A stretch of 64,000 bases of DNA from Flexivirga alba (GTDB taxonomy: Bacteria; Actinomycetota; Actinomycetes; Actinomycetales; Dermatophilaceae): NCBI RefSeq assembly GCF_042661025.1, contig NZ_JBHSWH010000001.1:4526001-4590000 (forward strand). The letters run 5' to 3'. Of this stretch, positions 56,845-64,000 are shown one piece after another. Position numbers and translations under genes: made by a program. A model generated the notes under the pieces. That model did no database searches. It was given only the letters and a program-made list of their open reading frames with translations, and was not told the DNA's origin. Position 1 is the stretch's first letter, and every line of letters starts with the position of its first letter.

Positions 56845-57954
56845 TCAGTTGGTGGAGACCGGAGTGCCGCCTCTGGTCACCCAGATCCAGTTGTGGTGGA
56901 CCGTCGGCGGAACGGGGTTCAGCATGTTCTGCTGCGCCCACACCCCGTAGAACTGTGAGGTGATCAGGTTCCAGGAGACCGTGGTGCCGTAATTGGCCGC
57001 TCCCGGAGCCGTCGCCGCGAAGACGACCACACCGGCGGTGTTGGGTGCCTCCTCGTGACCCCAGTTGTTCCGCGACAGGATGTTCGCGGTCACCCTCACG
57101 TTGTTGGTCGAGGACCCGGGTGCCTCCGCGTTGACGACGACACCGCCCTCATAGGAATGCGTGATGATGTTGCCGCTCACGCTGACCTGGCTCACCGAGG
57201 AATTCGGCAGATCGGCCGCCACCACGATGCCGCCGCTGTCGGCTGGATCGAAGCCGGGTCCGTTGATCCTGTTGCCGGCCAGTTTCAGACCCGACAGCGA
57301 TCCGGCCAAGTTCTGGGTGGCCGCCACCAGCGCGCAGCCGTTGGCGTTGCTCCAAATGTGATTCCCGATGGCGGAGACGTTCGTCGAGCCTCTCAACGGG
57401 GCATTAGGGTCCTGCGTGATCGTCCCGGGGTCGTTGGCGCCGTTGTCCATGACCCCGATCCCGCCGCGACCGTTGTCGTGCACCTGGTTGCCCTTGACGA
57501 CCGCGCCGGAGACCCCGAAGAGACTGATCGCGAACGACTGGCTGACGTAGGAGTGCAGGACGCCCTTGGGTGGCAACGCGGGCGCACTCGGATCCAGCGT
57601 GCGCCAGCCGTTGTCGAAGACTCTGGAGTTCTCGATCGTCACGCGTGAGGTCTTCTCGGCAAAGATGCCCTGGAAGCCCGCTCCGGACAGGGTCACATCG
57701 TCGACGGTCACGTGGGAAGCGTTCGCGCCGATGTAGATGCCGATGTCACATTTCTCGGCGTTGATCCGCTGATGAGCGATCCTCTCACCCGCACGCGCGA
57801 CGACAGCCGCGCTCAAGCCCGAATTACCCACATTTGCAGTACATCCCGACGCCGGAGTGGCGTGTGCCGGCCCCGCAGCCACGATGCCGAGCATTGCAGT
57901 CGATGCCGCAACCGCACCGGCTGCCATCGCTTTGCTATGCAAAGTTACTCGCAT
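56845..57954 (-). CDS. Secreted right-handed parallel beta-helix protein
   Basis: AAGGAA lies just before the ATG. The 369-residue protein has a signal peptide with cleavage likely after AHA (about residue 32). The rest consists of imperfect beta-helix coils with repeated G-N-x-I/V-x-x-N-x patterns (GNQVHDNG, GNHIWSNANG, GNRINGPG, GNIITHSYEG). There are two cysteines near residues 38 and 69. Folds of this kind occur in pectate-lyase-like enzymes and carbohydrate binders; no lyase motif is recognised. The protein is probably extracellular. Confidence 0.85.
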   Translation of the reverse strand: MRVTLHSKAMAAGAVAASTAMLGIVAAGPAHATPASGCTANVGNSGLSAAVVARAGERIAHQRINAEKCDIGIYIGANASHVTVDDVTLSGAGFQGIFAEKTSRVTIENSRVFDNGWRTLDPSAPALPPKGVLHSYVSQSFAISLFGVSGAVVKGNQVHDNGRGGIGVMDNGANDPGTITQDPNAPLRGSTNVSAIGNHIWSNANGCALVAATQNLAGSLSGLKLAGNRINGPGFDPADSGGIVVAADLPNSSVSQVSVSGNIITHSYEGGVVVNAEAPGSSTNNVRVTANILSRNNWGHEEAPNTAGVVVFAATAPGAANYGTTVSWNLITSQFYGVWAQQNMLNPVPPTVHHNWIWVTRGGTPVSTN

Positions 57955-58065
57955 TTCCTTGCCTTCTTTCCTGTTGTCCGGCGCACCCGACGGTGCGTCT
58001 GGAATTGCGATTCGTCGTGCGCGCGGACAACTGGATTCCGGTGGTGGGCGTGCATGCGAGTTTCG

Positions 58066-59552
58066 TCAGTGGTTGACCGACCCCTTCGTGGGCGCCTTCA
58101 CGCGCCAGATCTGGAAGATGTGCTTGCTCTGCTGCGCTCCCGCGTAGCTCGTGTAGCTCACATTGACCGTGGGATCCTGTGCGGCGACACCGCGTTGGGA
58201 CTGCGGGTCGATCACGAGGATGACGTAGCCGACCCGGTCGGGCCCGAGATAGCTGTTCTCGAAGATCAGGTCGCCAGGTCGCTCCTGCCCAGGTACCACC
58301 CGGGTGCCGTGCCCGGCCGCGAGCCAATCACGTTGCTGCTGCGCCGTTCTCGGGAGTCTGATGCCGGACTGCGCATAGGCCGCCTGCGTGAACGCCGAGC
58401 TGTCCCATGCCTTCGGCCCGCTGGCGCCGAACTGGTAGGTGTTGCCGACCTCCTTCTCCCCCATCGCACGGCGGCCACGGCCTGCGGCGATGCGGCGGGT
58501 TTCAACCCGTCGGTGCACCCGATCCCGCCGGAGTCGCCGGCATACGCGGCCGCATAGTGGAGCACGTCATTGACGTACCAGTCTGCGTGGTTGTACGAGT
58601 ACAACGCCTGCCGTACACCGGCAGCGCCATTCGCGGCGCCCCAGGCACGCAGCGCATTGGCAGCGGAGTAAACGCTGTCCGCGTCGTTGTGTATGTCGAC
58701 TCGGCCGTCTCCGTTGCCGTCCACGCCATAGCGAGCGAAAGTGCCAGGCATGAACTGCATGACACCTATGGCACCGGCACTCGAGGTGTGGTTGTTGCGC
58801 CCCTGCGCGGTCTCCTCCATGCCAACCCCGGCGAGCAGCGCCCAGGGCACGCCATACCTCTGCCCTGCCGTGAGATAGAGATTCATCAGATCCTTGGACA
58901 CCGGCAGAGCGTGTTGGTTCACGCTGTCCTTGCGCTGCGCACCCGCAGCCGGGAGCGCAGAGCCGACGACGACGCCGGGTGCCGGCGCAGTGCCGTTGAG
59001 CGGTGCGCCGTGCTTGACCATGAACGGCACCGGATTGATCGGCTTGCCGTTCAGGTGGACTTCGAAATGCAGGTGCGGTCCGGTGCTCGCTCCTGTCGAT
59101 CCCTCCTGGCCGAGCACCTGACCGGCCTGGACACGCATCCCTGGCTTGAGGCCGGGGGCGATCTGCGACATGTGACCGTAGAGCGTCTGCACACCGCCGC
59201 CGTGGTCGAGGGTCACCTCGTTACCGAGGCCGCCATAGGGACCGGATCGAACCACGGTGCCGGCATCAGCAGCGACCACCGGGCCGGGTCCGGGCAGCAT
59301 CGCGAGGTCGACGCCGGCATGCAGGCGGTAGACGTGCGAGATCGGGTCGGTCCGGTCGCCGAAGGGCGACGTGACGACGTAGTGCTGTTGGACTGGTGCA
59401 CGCCAGCCGGCCTGTCCCACAGCACAACTGCCGGCCGATGACCCGGTCTGTGCTGCTGCCGGCGTCATCGGCAGAACGACGATCATGGCGACCACAGGGG
59501 GCATTGCAATTCGTCGCAACCACGGCTTCGAAATGACCGCCCCAGCACTCAT
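58066..59552 (-). CDS. Secreted cell-wall protein: M23 peptidase + lytic transglycosylase + degenerate NlpC/P60, apparent -1 frameshift
   Basis: The ATG at 59552 has GGAGG upstream. A signal peptide (about 1-35) is followed by an M23 domain (HAGVDLA, LYGHMS, HLHFEV) and then an SLT/transglycosylase domain (EETAQGRN, AIGVMQFMPGTFARYG, calcium-loop-like DGNGDGRVD). After adding one C to the run 58458-58462 the frame continues into an NlpC/P60-like domain. There the nucleophile region reads WDSSAF, with Ser instead of the usual Cys, and the usual His is not seen, so this domain is probably inactive. The repaired product is 495 residues. It acts on peptidoglycan outside the cell. Confidence 0.88.
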
Positions 59553-59606
59553 CCAATGCCTCCGTCCCTCGTGAGTCATGGTATGAGCGCCCGAGTCGCC
59601 CGGTCT

Positions 59607-59635
59607 ATATCTTGCAGAGACAGGACGTTGTCCAA
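59607..59635 (-). promoter_or_regulatory. Sigma-70-type promoter for the cell-wall hydrolase gene
   Basis: On the minus strand TTGGAC (59635-59630) and AGATAT (59612-59607) are separated by 17 bases, a good -35/-10 pair about 55 bases before the ATG. Confidence 0.5.
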
Positions 59636-59674
59636 AGCCGGCTCACTTTGCACACGGCCTACTAACATCGCTTG

Positions 59675-61159
59675 GTGAGCAACGAGCCGACCACCCCGCC
59701 GTCCGAGCCCCCGGAGTCCGCGCCGACCCCGACCGACACCCTGGTTCGCCGGTCACACACGCTGACGACAGTGTCGGGTTCGATCAGTTACACCAGTGAG
59801 TCCGGCACCGTCGTGCTGCGTAGGGACGAACTGAAGGACGGTGTCTGGCAGGGCCGTAAGGCGGTGGCGGAGGTCGCGATCACGGCATACACGCTGGATG
59901 ATGCGGATCCGCAGGAGCGGCCGGTGACCTTCGCCTTCAACGGGGGCCCGGGCAGCTCCAGCCTGTGGTTGCACATGGGCCTGCTCGGACCGCGGCGGGT
60001 GGAGATGGGCGACGCAGGCGACCTCCTCCCGCCGCCGTATGGCGTGGTTGACAACGCCGAGACGCTGCTTGCCACCAGTGACTTGGTGTTCATCGATCCG
60101 GTGTCGACCGGCTTGTCCCGCGTGCTGTCCGGGGAGAAGCCGAAGGACTTCCACGGCTTCACCGCCGACATCGAGTCGGTCGGCGAGGTGATCCGGACCT
60201 GGGTAACCCGCGAAAACCGTTGGCTCTCACCGAAGTTCGTCGCCGGCGAGTCTTATGGCACCACCCGGTCAGCTGCCCTGGCGCAGCACCTGCAGGAGAA
60301 GCTCGGCATGTATCTCAACGGGCTGATGCTGATCAGCAGTGTGCTCGACTTCGGCACCGCCAACTTCGAGCACGGCAACGACCGGGCGCACGCGCTCTAC
60401 CTGCCGTTCTATGCAGCGACAGCGCATTTCCACGGCAAGCACGGCGACCGACCACTGCGAGAAGTGCTCGACGAGGCGGAGGACTACGCGTCACGTGACT
60501 ACCCATGGGTGCTCTCGCGTGGCAACCGGCTCACCGAAGCCGAACGGGCAGAGGCAGTTTCGCGACTCGCAACGCTGACCGGGCTGACCGAGGACTACGT
60601 CGACCGAGCGGACCTGCGGATCGAGCACTGGCGTTTCTTCGGTGAATTGCTACGCGAGCGAGGTATGACGGTGGGTCGTCTCGACTCCCGCTTCATCGGC
60701 CTGGCCGCGAGCCGGATCGCCGAGAGCATGGACGCCGACCCAGCGATGGACGCGATCACCGGGCCGTATTCGGCCGCTTTCCAGCACTATCTCGGCACCG
60801 AACTCGGGGTGACCAGCGAGCAGGTCTTCCACGCGATCAGCGAGGACGTCGGGCGAGACTGGAGCTTCAAGGAATTCGAGAACTCCGCGGTCTACGTGAT
60901 CGATCGCCTCGCCCGGGCGATGCGCCAGAACCCCCATCTGGCAGTGCATTTCGCCTACGGCTACTACGACGGTGCGACGCCATACTTCTGTGCGATGGAC
61001 GACGTCGCGCGTCTTGCACCGGCCCTGCTCCCTCGCCTCGAGCACCACTTCTACGAGTCCGGGCACATGACCTACGTGCACCAGCCCACTCGCGTGCAGC
61101 AGAGCGGCGACCTGGCCGAGTTCGTGCGGCGGCACAGTGGGAGCGGCTCAGCACTCTGA
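59675..61159 (+). CDS. S10 serine carboxypeptidase-like protein
   Basis: The GTG start gives 494 residues. The S10 catalytic triad is visible: Ser in GESYGTTR, Asp in YYDGATPY and His in ESGHMTY; the oxyanion/Trp-Asn region is NGGPGSSSLWLHMG, cited as NGGPGSSSLW. There is no signal peptide, only a Pro/Ser-rich leader, so a bacterial cytoplasmic member is likely. Its final codons lie inside a hairpin that should terminate transcription. The substrate is unknown, probably peptides. Confidence 0.9.
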   Translation: MSNEPTTPPSEPPESAPTPTDTLVRRSHTLTTVSGSISYTSESGTVVLRRDELKDGVWQGRKAVAEVAITAYTLDDADPQERPVTFAFNGGPGSSSLWLHMGLLGPRRVEMGDAGDLLPPPYGVVDNAETLLATSDLVFIDPVSTGLSRVLSGEKPKDFHGFTADIESVGEVIRTWVTRENRWLSPKFVAGESYGTTRSAALAQHLQEKLGMYLNGLMLISSVLDFGTANFEHGNDRAHALYLPFYAATAHFHGKHGDRPLREVLDEAEDYASRDYPWVLSRGNRLTEAERAEAVSRLATLTGLTEDYVDRADLRIEHWRFFGELLRERGMTVGRLDSRFIGLAASRIAESMDADPAMDAITGPYSAAFQHYLGTELGVTSEQVFHAISEDVGRDWSFKEFENSAVYVIDRLARAMRQNPHLAVHFAYGYYDGATPYFCAMDDVARLAPALLPRLEHHFYESGHMTYVHQPTRVQQSGDLAEFVRRHSGSGSAL

Positions 61160-61166
61160 GCCGCTC
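61141..61166 (+). terminator. Hairpin overlapping the S10 gene stop
   Basis: An 11-base perfect stem (61141-61151 with 61156-61166) around CACT; the stop codon is inside the right arm. There is no T tract. Confidence 0.6.
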
Positions 61167-61227
61167 CATGGTTCGATGAGTGCGCTGCTCAGCAGCACTC
61201 ATTACATTCGACGGAGGGTGAGGTGCA

Positions 61228-62172
61228 GTGGCCGATCGACGGGTGCTGGTCACCGGTGGCGCCGGGTTCATAGGCTCACATCTGGTGGAACGATTGCTCG
61301 ACCGAGGGGACGAAGTACTCGTCGCCGACAACTTCTATTCCGGCATGCGTTCCAACGTGCATCACCTGCTTCGCAATCCGGCCTTCGAGCTGATTCGGCA
61401 CGACGTGACGTTCCCGCTGTATGTCGAGGTCGACGAGATATTCCACCTTGCCTGCCCGGCGAGTCCTGTCTATTACCAACGCGATCCGGTCCAAACCACC
61501 AAGACCAGCGTGCACGGGTCGATCAACATGCTCGGTCTGGCCAAGCGCACCGGTGCGAAGATTCTGCTGACCTCGACGTCCGAGGTGTACGGCGACCCTG
61601 ATGTCCACCCGCAGCCGGAGGACTATTGGGGGCACGTCAACCCCATCGGGATCCGATCCTGTTACGACGAAGGCAAACGCTGCGCGGAGACGCTCTTCTT
61701 CGACTACCGCCGCCAGCACGACCTGCCCATCAAGGTCGCTCGCCTCTTCAACACCTACGGCCCCCGCATGCGCCCGGATGATGGACGCGTCATCTCCAAC
61801 TTCATCATGCTCGCTCTGCGGGGTGACCCGATCACGATCTACGGCGACGGCCGCCAGACGCGTTCGTTCTGCTTCGTCGACGACATGGTCCGGGGCCTGC
61901 TGACGCTCATGGACTCCGATCCTTCATTCACGGGTCCGGTCAATCTGGGCAACACCGGCGAGTTCACCATGCTCGAACTCGCGGAACTGGTCCTCGACCT
62001 CACCGGTAGCACCTCAGCGATCGTGCACGAGCCTCTGCCGCAGGATGATCCAGTCCGACGCAGGCCGGACATCTCTCTTGCAAAGGAAGCGCTCAGATGG
62101 GAGCCCGCAACGGCATTGGCCGAGGGACTCACGCGGACGATCGAGCACTTCCGAGAGTCTGCGGACACCTGA
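61228..62172 (+). CDS. UDP-glucuronate decarboxylase-like NAD-dependent epimerase (SDR)
   Basis: The GTG follows a GGAGGGTGAGG tract. The 314-residue protein is an extended SDR with GGAGFIGS near residue 10, the catalytic Ser/Thr region LTSTSEVYGDP, and YxxxK in CYDEGKRCAE. RPDDGRVISNF and the nucleotide-sugar segment QTRSFCFVDD are typical of UDP-xylose synthase. The enzyme would convert UDP-glucuronate to UDP-xylose with NAD. No other cell-surface sugar genes are next to it. Confidence 0.88.
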   Translation: MADRRVLVTGGAGFIGSHLVERLLDRGDEVLVADNFYSGMRSNVHHLLRNPAFELIRHDVTFPLYVEVDEIFHLACPASPVYYQRDPVQTTKTSVHGSINMLGLAKRTGAKILLTSTSEVYGDPDVHPQPEDYWGHVNPIGIRSCYDEGKRCAETLFFDYRRQHDLPIKVARLFNTYGPRMRPDDGRVISNFIMLALRGDPITIYGDGRQTRSFCFVDDMVRGLLTLMDSDPSFTGPVNLGNTGEFTMLELAELVLDLTGSTSAIVHEPLPQDDPVRRRPDISLAKEALRWEPATALAEGLTRTIEHFRESADT

Positions 62173-62176
62173 GTTC

Positions 62177-62977
62177 TCAGCTGCGCGGGGCGAATTCGTC
62201 GACGAGCGGCACAACGTCGGCGATGGACTCGACGACCCTGGTCGGCACGAACGGATGCCGGGCGACCTGCTCCTGCGTCGTGGACCCGGTCAGCACCAGG
62301 ATCGTGCGCAGACCTGCCTCCAGGCCGCTCACGATGTCGGTGTCCATCCGGTCGCCGATCATGACCGTGGTTTCGGAGTGCGCCTCGATGCGGTTGAGTG
62401 CGCTGCGCATCATCAGCGGGTTCGGCTTACCGACGTAATAGGGCTCGACGCCGGTGGCCTTGGTGATCAGTGCGGCGATCGCACCAGTGGCCGGCATCAG
62501 CCCGTCCGCCGACGGGCCGCTGGGGTCGGGGTTGGTGGCGATGAAACGGGCACCACCGGCAACCAGTCGGATCGCACGAGTGATCGCCTCGAACGAATAG
62601 GTGCGTGTCTCCCCCAGCACCACGTAGTCGGGGTCGCGCGAAGTCATGATGTAGCCGATATCGTGCAGCGCCGTGGTCAGCCCGGATTCGCCGAGAACGT
62701 ATGCCGAGCCGTTCGGCCGCTGGTCGTCCAGGAATTGCGCGGTCGCGAGCGCCGACGTCCAGATCGCCGTCTCGGGTATGTCGATGCCGCTCGCGCTGAG
62801 GCGGGCCCGCAGGTCACGCGGCGTGTAGATCGAGTTGTTGGTGAGGACCAGGAATCGCAGGTCCAGCGTCTGCAGCCGGGCCAGGAACTCAGCGGCCCCC
62901 GGTATGGCGTGCTCCTCGTGCACCAGGACGCCGTCCATGTCGGTCAGCCAGCTACGGACCTCACGCTTCTCGGTCAT
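62177..62977 (-). CDS. HAD-IIA phosphatase (NagD-like)
   Basis: The 266-residue protein has HAD motif I LTDMDGVLVH with the nucleophile aspartate, motif II VLTNNS, the C2A cap (about 85-190), the late GKPNPLMM lysine and motif IV MIGDRMDTDI. NagD-type enzymes dephosphorylate nucleotides or sugar phosphates. The ATG of MTEKREV is chosen; an upstream extension to 63055 lacks conservation. It converges on the SDR gene, whose stop is four bases away. Confidence 0.9.
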   Translation of the reverse strand: MTEKREVRSWLTDMDGVLVHEEHAIPGAAEFLARLQTLDLRFLVLTNNSIYTPRDLRARLSASGIDIPETAIWTSALATAQFLDDQRPNGSAYVLGESGLTTALHDIGYIMTSRDPDYVVLGETRTYSFEAITRAIRLVAGGARFIATNPDPSGPSADGLMPATGAIAALITKATGVEPYYVGKPNPLMMRSALNRIEAHSETTVMIGDRMDTDIVSGLEAGLRTILVLTGSTTQEQVARHPFVPTRVVESIADVVPLVDEFAPRS

Positions 62978-63090
62978 GGCCCAAGTATGACGAAAGCCCG
63001 CCTCGGCGATCGAGACAGAGCGCAATGTGACGGGCGACAGCCCATCTCCAACCAAAGCAGACGCTTAGCCGACGGCGTGGAGACGACGAC

Positions 63091-63144
63091 CACAACACAG
63101 CGCGCGCTGACCGAGCTTGCTCGGTCAGCGCGCGCTGTGTTGTG
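63091..63144 (-). terminator. Very long hairpin after icd
   Basis: A perfect 25-base stem (63091-63115 with 63120-63144) around a four-base CTTG loop. It lies 22 bases after the icd stop and has no T tract, so it may be a terminator or an mRNA 3'-end stabiliser. Confidence 0.8.
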
Positions 63145-63165
63145 CGAGGAGTCGTAGCAGAGAGC

Positions 63166-64000
63166 TCAGGCCATGGCCTTCTGGAGGTTCTCGTCGATCG
63201 CGGCGAGGAACTCCTCGGTGGTCAGATAGGCCTGGTCCGGGCCGACCAGCATCGCGAGGTCCTTGGTCATCTGGCCGCCCTCGACGGTCTCGATACACAC
63301 ACGCTCGAGCGTCTCGGCGAACTGCGTGACCTCGGGGGTCTCGTCGATCTTGCCGCGGTGCGCGATGCCTCGGGTCCAGGCGAAGATCGACGCGATCGGG
63401 TTGGTCGACGTCGCCTTGCCCTGCTGGTGCTGGCGGTAGTGACGGGTGACCGTGCCGTGCGCGGCCTCGGCCTCGACGGTCTTGCCGTCCGGGGTCATCA
63501 GCACCGAGGTCATCAGGCCGAGCGAGCCGAATCCCTGTGCGACAGTGTCGGACTGGACGTCACCGTCGTAGTTCTTGCAGGCCCAGAGGTAGCCGCCCTC
63601 CCACTTCAGCGACGCGGCGACCATGTCGTCGATCAGTCGGTGCTCGTAGGTGATGCCGGCAGCTTCGTACTGCTCCTTGAACTCGTCCTCGAAGATCTTG
63701 GCGAAGATGTCCTTGAACTGGCCGTCATACGCCTTGAGGATGGTGTTCTTGGTGGACAGGTAGCAGGGCACCTTGCGCTGCAGCGCGTAGTTGAGCGATG
63801 CGCGCGCGAAGTCCCTGATCGAGTCGTTGAAGTTGTACATGCCCATCGCGACGCCGCCGTCGTCGCCATACTCGGCGACCTCGTGCACCTCGGGCTCGCC
63901 ACCGTCAGCAGGCGTGTAGGTGATGGTCACCTTGCCGGCGCCGGGCACCTTGAAGTTCTGTGCCTTGTATTGGTCGGCGTGGGCGTGGCGGCCGATGATG
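63166..64000 (-). CDS. icd: NADP-dependent isocitrate dehydrogenase, 5' end outside window
   Basis: The frame is open to the window edge; 277 residues of the C-terminal part are visible. The sequence is of the dimeric type (IcdA2/eukaryote-like, about 405 residues in full), with the GRHAHADQY segment, TKNTILKAYDG, the metal site in EHRLIDDMVAASLKWEGG (cited as RLIDDMVA) and NADP contacts in HGTVTRHYRQH. The enzyme makes 2-oxoglutarate and NADPH in the citric acid cycle. A long hairpin follows the stop. Confidence 0.95.
   Translation of the reverse strand, partial: IIGRHAHADQYKAQNFKVPGAGKVTITYTPADGGEPEVHEVAEYGDDGGVAMGMYNFNDSIRDFARASLNYALQRKVPCYLSTKNTILKAYDGQFKDIFAKIFEDEFKEQYEAAGITYEHRLIDDMVAASLKWEGGYLWACKNYDGDVQSDTVAQGFGSLGLMTSVLMTPDGKTVEAEAAHGTVTRHYRQHQQGKATSTNPIASIFAWTRGIAHRGKIDETPEVTQFAETLERVCIETVEGGQMTKDLAMLVGPDQAYLTTEEFLAAIDENLQKAMA

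Noticed and set aside
58066..58518. Separate 150-aa NlpC/P60-like gene
   Set aside because: It is the third domain of the M23/SLT protein displaced by a one-base deletion at 58458-58462; there is no independent ribosome site or signal peptide.

Overview
The window is high-GC DNA from an actinomycete. Supporting signs are frequent GTG starts, tightly overlapping operons, an LpdA-type quinone reductase, the actinobacterial MoxR/DUF58/DUF4129/DUF4350/SpoIIM/RDD block, a Mycobacterium-type second succinate dehydrogenase and a DasR-like operator. The gene set best fits Micrococcales, perhaps near Dermacoccaceae or Intrasporangiaceae; the family is an inference. No rRNA, tRNA, prophage, IS element or CRISPR array was seen.

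Layout. 1-9 kb: end of a VWA protein, a secreted membrane-anchored protein, a membrane Ser/Thr kinase, an aldo/keto reductase, a biotin-dependent carboxylase alpha chain, a TetR / sulfite-oxidase-like Mo protein / cytochrome b operon and two small membrane proteins. 9-17.6 kb: LpdA-type reductase, then purine nucleoside phosphorylase, phosphohexomutase, deoC, two aldehyde dehydrogenases and a uridine-kinase-like protein. 17.7-24.9 kb: the MoxR/DUF58 block. 24.9-34.6 kb: nucleoside salvage (adenosine deaminase, cupin, thymidine phosphorylase, cytidine deaminase) with a complete BMP-type nucleoside ABC importer, and two tandem paralogous lipoproteins. 34.8-36.9 kb: M20 amidohydrolase, barstar and a membrane-tethered guanyl RNase. 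37-38.2 kb and 45.3-46.9 kb: two DUF559/AbiEi-like nuclease genes, each bracketed by its own family of palindromic repeats and each with a perfect DnaA-box sequence at its 5' end. 38.3-45.3 kb: pyrD, manC, a GT4 mannosyltransferase, a GntR regulator and a secreted GH84 enzyme. 47-54.1 kb: two complete but unrelated succinate dehydrogenase operons back to back. 54.2-64 kb: RNA-ligase-like phosphoesterase, trpS, DeoR regulator, secreted beta-helix protein, M23/SLT/NlpC cell-wall protein, S10 peptidase, UDP-glucuronate-decarboxylase-like enzyme, HAD phosphatase and the 3' part of icd.

The nucleoside genes form one scheme. The importer brings nucleosides in, add and cdd deaminate them, and the phosphorylases release (deoxy)ribose-1-phosphate. 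A phosphomutase and DeoC yield glyceraldehyde-3-phosphate and acetaldehyde, and an aldehyde dehydrogenase removes the acetaldehyde. The GntR regulator, dre-like operator and GH84 enzyme point to use of N-acetylglucosamine conjugates.

Three genome-scale signals stand out. (1) The repeat-bracketed DUF559 loci are the best candidate for an undescribed system. (2) The heptamer GNCATAC/GTATGNC is strikingly common on both strands. (3) At least nine -1 frameshifts, nearly all in C or G runs, interrupt otherwise intact conserved genes; these look like sequencing or assembly errors, so the affected genes are annotated as single CDSs across the shift.
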